Shown piece after piece: positions 45,627 through 51,606 of a stretch of DNA of 64,000 nucleotides. Source of the DNA: Oligoflexia bacterium (GTDB lineage: Bacteria > Bdellovibrionota_G > JANQFH01); assembly GCA_028277945.1 (NCBI GenBank), contig JANQFH010000049.1, positions 1 through 64,000 on the forward strand. Reading direction: 5' to 3'. Every line of letters starts with the position of its first letter. The stretch's first letter is position 1. The notes beneath the pieces were generated by a model. It saw nothing but the letters and a program-made list of their open reading frames with translations, was not told the origin of the DNA and made no database searches. Made by a program: the position numbers and the translations under genes.

Positions 45627-47288
45627 ATGAACATGTGGACCGCACTGCTAGATGTCTTAATCTTGCTCTTCGCCGCAATGGTGTTGGGTGGTATCTTCGA
45701 ACGCCTAAGACAAAACGCGATTCTTGGCTATCTACTAGCCGGCACCCTACTCGGCCCGCACGCCTTTGACCTGATACCCAACCACCAAGCCATTGCAGCG
45801 ATTGCTGAGATAGGTGTTGCGCTTCTTTTGTTTGCCATTGGCTTGGAGTTTTCTTGGCGTAAATTACGCAGCATTGGTGTCATCGCGCTTGGTGGGGGAA
45901 TATTGCAGATTGTTCTAACGAGCGGTTTCGCGGCATGCTCTGGCTTGCTTTTTGGATTAGACCTGAAATCGGCACTTGTTATCGGAGCTGCTGTGTCACT
46001 CAGTAGCACCGCCGTCGTTATGCGACTACTTACCGACCGTACTGAACTTGAGAGTATACATGGTCGCAATGCACTGGGCATTTTGCTACTTCAAGATATT
46101 GCCGTCGTTCCACTAGTTCTTGGCGTAATCTTTCTTGCTGAAGGACGTGATACAAACAACGCGACCTGGGCACTTTTCCGATCACTCGGTTACGGCCTGC
46201 TCTTTGCTGGCATACTATTTGTGCTACTAAAATTTGCTTTACCACGACTGCTACAAGCAAAAGTAGCGGCTCTCAACCGAGAGCTACCAATCCTACTAGC
46301 CATTGTCACAGCTTTGGGATGTGCATGGGGCTCACACACTCTGGGTCTTTCACCAGTGCTGGGTGCCTTTATTGGCGGCCTCTTTCTGGCTGAAAGCCCC
46401 TTCGCCACACAGATTCGGGCAGATGTTGGTTCACTGAAGACACTGTTTCTTACGCTCTTCTTTGCGTCAATTGGCATGCTCACCAACCCAACTTGGATAA
46501 TAGAGAATTGGCTAAACGTCGCTACGTTGGCTATCGCTATTGTAATTGGAAAATTGATTTTGACCTCGACCATTGTACGCCTGTTTCGCTATTCGACTAT
46601 GCACGCCTTTGCTACTGGTGCCTGTTTAGCGCAAATCGGTGAATTCTCGTTTGTGATTAGTATCATCGCAAAAGATACAAGATTATTTAGCAACACCTTG
46701 TTCGAAACCATTGTCGCCGTCACCGTGATTACGCTTTTTACTACTCCCTTCCTAGTCGAAAATGCAAAAAGAATTGGCCAGGCCGCTGGTAGAGTTTCAG
46801 CACTGTTACGCAAGCGTTCATACCTAGTTAGTGACAGTGCGATGGATGAACCAAAAGTGCAATCTAACCACATCGTTATTATTGGTTTTGGGCCTGCTGG
46901 AAAGAAGGTAGCCGAAGAATTATTGGATGCACAAGAGTCTCTCGTCCTCGTAGAGTTAAAGGTCGATTTAGTTCGTGAAGCTCAAAACCTAGACATTAAA
47001 ACCGTAATCGGCGACGCCACTCAAATTGAAACATTGCACGAAGTAAACGTCGAATCTGCCAAAGCTGTTATTGTAACGGTTCCCGACCCCGAAACGGTGA
47101 ACCAAATTACCACCCGTATTAGGGCCAGCGCGCCCGCCATCCCTATCATAGCCCGCGCCCGCTACCACCGTTTTCGCAACAACCTACAGCGCGCAGGTGC
47201 TAGCGCCATCGTCGATGAAGAAGTCGAAGTTGGCCTCCGAATTGTATCGGAACTCTACTCGGTGCTTAGCTCAAAACAAAAAACCTGA
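45627..47288 (+). CDS. Kef-type (CPA2) cation/proton antiporter with TrkA-N domain
   Basis: 553 residues. About 12 membrane helices occupy residues 1-390, with the CPA2 core IGVALLLFAIGLEFSWRKLR and the GAAVSLSSTAVVMRLL motif. Residues 410-550 form a TrkA-N domain with GFGPAGKKVAEELLDA, VIGDATQIETLHE and ARYHRFRNNLQRAGASAIVDEE. It exchanges potassium or sodium for protons in the inner membrane and is gated by NAD(H) or nucleotides on the TrkA-N domain. No KefF or KefG ancillary gene is near. Confidence 0.92.
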   Translation: MNMWTALLDVLILLFAAMVLGGIFERLRQNAILGYLLAGTLLGPHAFDLIPNHQAIAAIAEIGVALLLFAIGLEFSWRKLRSIGVIALGGGILQIVLTSGFAACSGLLFGLDLKSALVIGAAVSLSSTAVVMRLLTDRTELESIHGRNALGILLLQDIAVVPLVLGVIFLAEGRDTNNATWALFRSLGYGLLFAGILFVLLKFALPRLLQAKVAALNRELPILLAIVTALGCAWGSHTLGLSPVLGAFIGGLFLAESPFATQIRADVGSLKTLFLTLFFASIGMLTNPTWIIENWLNVATLAIAIVIGKLILTSTIVRLFRYSTMHAFATGACLAQIGEFSFVISIIAKDTRLFSNTLFETIVAVTVITLFTTPFLVENAKRIGQAAGRVSALLRKRSYLVSDSAMDEPKVQSNHIVIIGFGPAGKKVAEELLDAQESLVLVELKVDLVREAQNLDIKTVIGDATQIETLHEVNVESAKAVIVTVPDPETVNQITTRIRASAPAIPIIARARYHRFRNNLQRAGASAIVDEEVEVGLRIVSELYSVLSSKQKT

Positions 47289-47372
47289 AACACATCATGC
47301 TTAAGCATAGAGTCAAAGGAGAGCGTGCTCAGCGCCAGGCCAGTGCTGTTTTCGGATAACGTGTATCGGGAA

Positions 47373-47422
47373 AAATTTCGCAAAGCGAAATTTACGTCCC
47401 GGACGGGATGCTGTTCGAACCC
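47373..47422. repeat. Dispersed junction site R7 (core ACGTCCC at 47394) with hairpin
   Basis: The perfect hairpin AAATTTCGC-AAA-GCGAAATTT (47373-47393) abuts the core ACGTCCC. The right side GGACGGGATGCTGTTCGAACC matches the 3' end of tRNA-Glu except for an extra GCTG-like insertion. The site lies in the 250-base gap after the Kef gene; the rest of that gap includes a weak CCATATA arm at 47430. Confidence 0.6.
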
Positions 47423-47506
47423 TATATGACCATATATTTGAGACCGGTACTAATCATACACTTCCTGCTGGCTGCTTCCAGAGAAAGCGCTTTAATGCTT
47501 GCTAAG

Positions 47507-47538
47507 TTTATAGTTTATAGTAAACTATAAACTATAAA
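47507..47538. promoter_or_regulatory. Long palindromic operator overlapping the start of the HTH-ATPase gene
   Basis: Two perfect 14-base arms, TTTATAGTTTATAG and its complement, are separated by TAAA. The last base of the right arm is the A of the start ATG at 47538. Inner overlapping repeats (AGTTTATAGTAAACT) make it suited to two dimers. Binding here would block both transcription and start-site access, so autoregulation by the HTH domain of the gene itself is likely. Confidence 0.65.
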
Positions 47539-48323
47539 TGAAAACGGCAACGAAATCTCATATAGTTGAAATTATTAGTAAAAAAGGGTCTGCACGACCT
47601 GTCGACCTGGCTCAATCCCTAGGAATTTCACCCCAGGCGCTCCATAGGCACTTAAAGGACCTCGTAGCTGATGGACTCATTGAAGCAAAAGGAAGCCCGC
47701 CACACACTAGCTACATTATTGCCGGAAAACCAGATTTCACCAAAGCACTTGAATGGTTTCAATCTAGCAGTCAACCAGACACGGCTTCCGAAGTTTGCGA
47801 AACAAGAAATGTCTTTGCAGCTCGCCTTAATCACTTTATCCCTTTAGAAGAACGAGGTCTTGGAAAAGAAGATCTACCATTGGTCATTGCTACCAGTGGA
47901 GAGGTAGGCAACAATTCCTTTGATCACAACCTGGGACAATGGAAAGATGTGCCGGGCTGTTGGTTTGAACTGCAAGTCACCCGTAAACGACTTTGGATTT
48001 TGATTGCTGATCGGGGTCAGGGCATTTTTAGCTCTATTTCACAGGTTGTTCCCAATATTCAGAACGACCAAATCGCTATAGAAAAGGCTTTTAGTGAAAC
48101 CATCTCTGGAAGAGCCCCTGAAAAGAGAGGTAATGGCTTAAAGTATGTCAGAAACATTGTTACTGATAGTCCAGAGAAAGGCATTGCTTGTCGGTCTGGC
48201 AGTGGCTTAATTGATTTTGGCGATTTCGGAAAAGATTGTTCTAGTGTACTAATAGATATCTCTGATAAAAACAGTGGAACCATAACCTTGATTGCATGGA
48301 AGTTACATGAAAATAGAAGTTAA
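47538..48323 (+). CDS. HTH-GHKL ATPase fusion regulator
   Basis: 261 residues. Residues 1-70 form a winged HTH (IVEIISKKGSARPVDLAQSL, GISPQALHRHLKDLVADGLIEAKG). From about residue 110 a GHKL ATPase fold follows: ATSGEVGNNSFDHN (N box), ILIADRGQGIFSS (G1 box) and KRGNGLKYVRNIV (G2 box). The histidine-kinase phosphoacceptor domain is missing, so it is closer to anti-sigma-like ATPases. It overlaps the STAS-like gene by 17 bases. The arrangement suggests partner switching: the ATPase would bind or phosphorylate the STAS-like protein, and the HTH would release the operator. Confidence 0.85.
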   Translation: MKTATKSHIVEIISKKGSARPVDLAQSLGISPQALHRHLKDLVADGLIEAKGSPPHTSYIIAGKPDFTKALEWFQSSSQPDTASEVCETRNVFAARLNHFIPLEERGLGKEDLPLVIATSGEVGNNSFDHNLGQWKDVPGCWFELQVTRKRLWILIADRGQGIFSSISQVVPNIQNDQIAIEKAFSETISGRAPEKRGNGLKYVRNIVTDSPEKGIACRSGSGLIDFGDFGKDCSSVLIDISDKNSGTITLIAWKLHENRS

Positions 48324-48573
48324 AAAATTTGGTACCATACTTACGTCCCGTCCTTCAGGTAGAGAAGCCGCGCTGGCAATCAAAGCTTACATCAAGCCTG
48401 ATTCTAAGGAAAAAATTGAACTTGATTTTACCGACGTTCTTTCCGTAGGACCTTCGTGGCTAGATGAAGTTCTTAGTTTTCTGCGAAATGAGTATGGACA
48501 AGATAGGATTGTTTGCCTATCAACCGACAATCCATCTGTTATTCAATCCCTCAAGGTCATTGATAAAGAATAA
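48307..48573 (+). CDS. STAS-like DUF4325 domain protein
   Basis: 88 residues from ATG at 48307 (MKIEVKKFGTILTSR), 17 bases inside the upstream gene. The fold reads IELDFTDVLSVGPSWLDEVLSFL, typical of STAS-like DUF4325 proteins, which are small antagonists found next to ATPases of the GHKL type. The Ser of LSVGPSW is a candidate regulatory residue. It is probably the partner of the HTH-ATPase protein. Confidence 0.8.
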   Translation: MKIEVKKFGTILTSRPSGREAALAIKAYIKPDSKEKIELDFTDVLSVGPSWLDEVLSFLRNEYGQDRIVCLSTDNPSVIQSLKVIDKE

Positions 48574-48587
48574 CAAAGGAAAGTAAA

Positions 48588-50030
48588 TTGACAATAAGGC
48601 GACGGAATTATCTATTAACATACTTTGTTGTTATTCTTTTCTCTATCATATCATGTATTCGAACTGGACCGGTTACCACTGAACTTAAAGATAGCTACCC
48701 AACAAGAGAAACTCCTAGAAAATTTCGCTCGCCTTTTGAGTTGATGGAGGAATTAAGTTCCACCTTCACGTCGTCAAAATTTCGTACGGACCCTCCTCGT
48801 ACCTATGAAGATAAAAAAATGTGGGCCTATGCCACTAAAACTCTCCAAAATTTGAGGCTTCGTCAAAAAAAACTAGAACAATCGCTACAGAAAAACGGAA
48901 AGGTTAAACTCGCTCCAGGCCAATCGTACTCATTCACCCTGAGGTCGTTCTGCGTCCATGTAGGTAAAGAACGCCCGATAGCTGGTGATGGTTTTCGTTT
49001 TGGTCCAATGAAAGGAACGACGGCCAAGTGGCTACCGGACATCATAAGACAGTATCAGTCCCAAGGCATTTCTCAGGAAAGAGCTCAGCGATTGATTTGG
49101 TCGCTCCTCTCCGGTAATCGATTTGATGAACTAGAGCCAAAGCAAAAAAATGATTTGCTAAAAATTTTTCCAAATGCAGCGATTCAATTTGGAAATCGAT
49201 ACCTTGAAGAAGAAGGTAGATCATTTTTAGAAAGCCTCATCCCCTCTCAAGCCCAAGAAATTTCAAATGAGCTCATGAGATTACGTGAAGTATCTCGTGA
49301 TACTCGCAGAACTTACAATGAAATCGCAGAAATAATGGCCCCATTTACATCTAGAACTGAACCTATAACTATGGGCTGGGTCAAAATACCTGAAGGATAC
49401 TTGGCCCGAGTCAGCTCAAATGAATCTTACTCGTCAACTATAGTCGACTTATATGTTCCCAACAATATTTCACGTGCTCCAACCTTTGACCCCTTGAAGT
49501 TAGTTGCCATTCCCGGAACAGGACAAAGGCTGGCGATAAGCCCAAATGCCGACAACGATAGTAGTAATTCGTCTTCGTCATCAAGTTCTAGAGAATCTGA
49601 AGTTCCTAAAAGCCCTAAAGGGCCAAATATTACCGATGAGGAGCTGGATCTAATTAAAAATCATCCGGTTGACGCTGCCATAGTAGCATTGAATGCCTAT
49701 CGTGCACGCAGGGAAACTTCCAAAATCTTTCCTAACATGAAGACGGTTAACACGCCGGCTGATGTTTTTCGTCATTTTTTGTGGTCCGCCTTGAATGCCA
49801 AAAAAATCGGATCTGAGCGTGCATTAGAGTTTTTACGAGCCCACGAGTCTGAACAGTTTAAGACTAAACCTCGGGAAGCAGCAATGGATATGTGGAATAA
49901 CAAGCAAGGTGTACTAGCTGCTGAGCGCCTGGGAAAAGATGCCTCTATTGATAATTTTACACAAGAGGCGCTGAAAAAAATCGAAGATGGCACACTCATA
50001 ACTAATCCCAACGATACCCGAGCTAAATGA
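48588..50030 (+). CDS. Lipoprotein with C-terminal DUF6973 domain
   Basis: 480 residues with a TTG start and a lipobox (LFSIISC). The N-terminal half is helical and charged. Residues 330-350 are a Ser/acidic linker (DNDSSNSSSSSSSRESE). The C-terminal 120 residues (ADVFRHFLWSALNAKKIGSE, then EFLRAHES and AMDMWNNKQGVLAAERLG) match DUF6973, a domain in which His and Asp or Asn side chains are conserved and which occurs at the end of secreted or toxin-like proteins. It is the third gene of the HTH-ATPase unit, 14 bases after the STAS-like gene. Confidence 0.75.
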   Translation: MTIRRRNYLLTYFVVILFSIISCIRTGPVTTELKDSYPTRETPRKFRSPFELMEELSSTFTSSKFRTDPPRTYEDKKMWAYATKTLQNLRLRQKKLEQSLQKNGKVKLAPGQSYSFTLRSFCVHVGKERPIAGDGFRFGPMKGTTAKWLPDIIRQYQSQGISQERAQRLIWSLLSGNRFDELEPKQKNDLLKIFPNAAIQFGNRYLEEEGRSFLESLIPSQAQEISNELMRLREVSRDTRRTYNEIAEIMAPFTSRTEPITMGWVKIPEGYLARVSSNESYSSTIVDLYVPNNISRAPTFDPLKLVAIPGTGQRLAISPNADNDSSNSSSSSSSRESEVPKSPKGPNITDEELDLIKNHPVDAAIVALNAYRARRETSKIFPNMKTVNTPADVFRHFLWSALNAKKIGSERALEFLRAHESEQFKTKPREAAMDMWNNKQGVLAAERLGKDASIDNFTQEALKKIEDGTLITNPNDTRAK

Positions 50031-50494
50031 AAGTTCGAAGATACATCCTAGGAATTGTCATTGTCTGTCTCTTAGGTACCGGCGTATTTCTTTATCGAAC
50101 AGGTATTTACGTTCTCGTTTATAACTATGTCCGCTATGGGAATATATTTGGTGATGAGTTTATTTCCCCAACAGAAGCAGCAGTAAAATGGGGAAACGAT
50201 AAATTTGACGCTAATCGGTTTCGAAAACCTCATGAGTTTGATCGAGCTCCCATGATAGCCGACCTGATTAAAAGTAAGCAGCTAATCGGAACAAAATACA
50301 AAGACATTGAAGGAATTTTAGGAGCAAGGGACGGTGACTATTACTACTATGATGAAATTTTGACTTACCAAGTAGTACAAATAATCGATTCGGTTACGAA
50401 GTTACCGCGTGAAAGTTACGACTTAGTCATTCTCCAAGATAATCAAGGCTACGTCGAACAATTACTGCTGTGGAAAAGCTGCTGCAAACATTAG
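50027..50494 (+). CDS. Small membrane-anchored protein, partner of the DUF6973 lipoprotein
   Basis: 155 residues. One N-terminal membrane segment (ILGIVIVCLLGTGVFLYRTG) precedes an exported part with FDRAPMIADLIKSKQLIGTKY then KDIEGILGARDGDYYYYDE, a pattern seen in small BamE-like or unclassified proteins (helix, LIGK, EILG turn). The start overlaps the previous stop by four bases (ATGA), so the two are translated together. If the DUF6973 protein is a toxin, this could be its immunity protein, but nothing proves it. Confidence 0.6.
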   Translation: MKVRRYILGIVIVCLLGTGVFLYRTGIYVLVYNYVRYGNIFGDEFISPTEAAVKWGNDKFDANRFRKPHEFDRAPMIADLIKSKQLIGTKYKDIEGILGARDGDYYYYDEILTYQVVQIIDSVTKLPRESYDLVILQDNQGYVEQLLLWKSCCKH

Positions 50495-50531
50495 GATTGA
50501 TCTTTAAATATCAAAAGCAAAAGGATATCTT

Positions 50532-50600
50532 ATGACACCACTAATTAATGAAAACCCCTTACCGATGAATCATTTAGGACGCCTTCATCTCAGGAGTTGA
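50532..50600 (+). CDS. Short open frame (22 residues) after the DUF6973 unit
   Basis: An ATG at 50532 with AAAGGAT about eight bases upstream encodes MTPLINENPLPMNHLGRLHL and two more residues (RS). It may be a real small peptide, a fragment of a lost gene, or chance. It is followed by a strong hairpin terminator, which places it at the end of the transcript starting at 47538. Confidence 0.35.
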   Translation: MTPLINENPLPMNHLGRLHLRS

Positions 50601-50610
50601 ACCTTGTCTA

Positions 50611-50636
50611 CCATGTCGAAAATGGACATGGTTTTC
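50611..50636 (+). terminator. Intrinsic terminator of the HTH-ATPase unit
   Basis: CCATGTC pairs with GACATGG across a seven-base loop and is followed by TTTTC. It lies after the small frame at 50532 and before the junction site R9. Confidence 0.7.
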
Positions 50637-50662
50637 ACTTGTAAGCTGTTGGGATGATTCAA

Positions 50663-50721
50663 AGTACGAACGTCCCCAAGTGGACAACTTTCGAACTGAA
50701 TGCATGGCTTTAGTTGCTTAA
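50663..50721. repeat. Dispersed junction site R9 (core ACGTCCC at 50670)
   Basis: The core at 50670 is followed by the type A right arm (CAAGTGGACAACTTTCGAAC) ending in the frame ATG-GCT-TTA-GTT-GCT-TAA at 50704. The stop codon of the minus-strand isochorismatase-like gene (50718) lies inside this repeat, as cassette stops often do in recombination-site arrays. The left arm (GATTCAAAGTACGA) is unique. Confidence 0.65.
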
Positions 50722-51290
50722 ACTTCCACATCAGCAGTCTTGCCTCTTGTACTGTTATTGGTCATCCCCTGACGTCTCAGGACTGCTATAGCCGCATTTT
50801 TTAGCTCTTCAGAGCCATCCCAATGGTGGGCAAGCTCTTCAAGTACATAGCTAAAATAACCGTTATCTATAGAGTCGTAGACTGAAGCAAGCACACAGTC
50901 ATTAATGTCATATCCTACAAAGTGGACTTCTTCGATTTCATGAGTCTTAAGAAATTTCAACAATTCAGCACGATTGAACCCCTTGAAACATGACCGCACG
51001 TTCTTTTCCACCGTGAGTTTCGGGGCATCTTTTTCAGCTATAGCAGCTAATATCTGTGGCGCTGTTTGACCAGCTTCGGCTTTGCTGACAGAAAATTCAT
51101 TTTGCCTGAAAAACATAGATTGTTCGTCTGCCCAATAGTTAGCATCTACGTATACATCATAGTTTGTTCGTGAAATGAACGACTCCATAAGAGTGACTAA
51201 GGGCAGAACACTCTCTGCCAGTGTTTTTGGTTGAACGTCCACAATAATGAGGCCCTTTTTTCTGTCAGATTTTGGAATCTTGATTTTCAC
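50718..51290 (-). CDS. Isochorismatase-like (cysteine hydrolase) family protein
   Basis: 190 residues. The catalytic triad is Asp in KGLIIVDVQPKTL, Lys in LTVEKNVRSCFKG and Cys in VGYDINDCVLASVYDSI. A YVDANYWADE stretch replaces the common substrate loop. The C-terminus (HWDGSEELKNAAIAVLRRQG) is intact, so the gene is complete. Such enzymes hydrolyse small amides or pteridines. It is framed by R9 at its 3' end and by the type B arm of R8 at its 5' end. Confidence 0.85.
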   Translation of the reverse strand: MKIKIPKSDRKKGLIIVDVQPKTLAESVLPLVTLMESFISRTNYDVYVDANYWADEQSMFFRQNEFSVSKAEAGQTAPQILAAIAEKDAPKLTVEKNVRSCFKGFNRAELLKFLKTHEIEEVHFVGYDINDCVLASVYDSIDNGYFSYVLEELAHHWDGSEELKNAAIAVLRRQGMTNNSTRGKTADVEV

Positions 51291-51302
51291 AAATCACCTA
51301 TT

Positions 51303-51370
51303 GTTTCGAGAGTAGCATTTAGCGTCTTCTTTAACATCTTGGAAACAATAAGAAAATAGTGAAACGTCCC
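51303..51370. repeat. Dispersed junction site R8 (core ACGTCCC at 51364), adjoining tRNA-Glu
   Basis: The type B arm (TCGAGAG, GCGTCTTC, TTGGAAACAATAAGAAAATA) lies directly 3' of the tRNA-Glu gene. The core ACGTCCC is the acceptor-stem 3' strand of the tRNA plus the first flanking bases. This is probably the ancestral site from which R5 and R6 derive. Confidence 0.65.
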
Positions 51371-51439
51371 GGACGGGATTCGAACCCGTGTTGCCGGCGT
51401 GAAAGGCCGGTGTCCTGGACCTGACTAGACGACCGGGAC
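51365..51439 (-). tRNA. tRNA-Glu (anticodon UUC)
   Basis: 75 bases. The acceptor stem GTCCCGG/CCGGGAC has seven pairs. The anticodon stem is CCGGC/GCCGG around the loop CTTTCAC, so the anticodon is UUC. The T arm reads CGGGTTCGAATCCCG. The 3' CCA is not encoded; G is the discriminator base. The gene marks the right end of the mosaic region, and its 3' end carries the site core. Confidence 0.95.
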
Positions 51440-51510
51440 GTGAATAGTACGCTCCGGACTCACGTCCGGGGTCAAGCGAGCCTTATATAACGACTTTACC
51501 TTACCATCGA

Positions 51511-51542
51511 AGAATCTCCGGTGCTATGCTCCGGAGTTCTTC
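51511..51542 (-). terminator. Hairpin between peptide-binding gene and tRNA-Glu
   Basis: AGAA-T-CTCCGG pairs with CCGGAG-TTCT across a nine-base loop, with one bulged base. It lies 65 bases past the 3' end of the peptide-binding gene and upstream of the tRNA gene on the minus strand. There is only a short T run, so terminator function is moderate. Confidence 0.5.
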
Positions 51543-51606
51543 AAAGATAAGTTAATCTAGCATGTTATACGGCTGGAGCCAAGGTTCGCTTGGCCTGCCG
51601 GTTCGA

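Noticed and set aside
47373..47422. A second tRNA-Glu gene at R7
   Set aside because: Only the last 30 bases resemble the tRNA 3' end and they carry an extra GCTG-like insertion; anticodon and D arms are absent.
30698..51370. Classical integron attC sites
   Set aside because: The GTTRRRY/RYYYAAC core pair is not present in the right order around the sites, genes face both ways, and no integrase gene is visible; only a one-base-off GTTAGGG and hairpin form recall attC.
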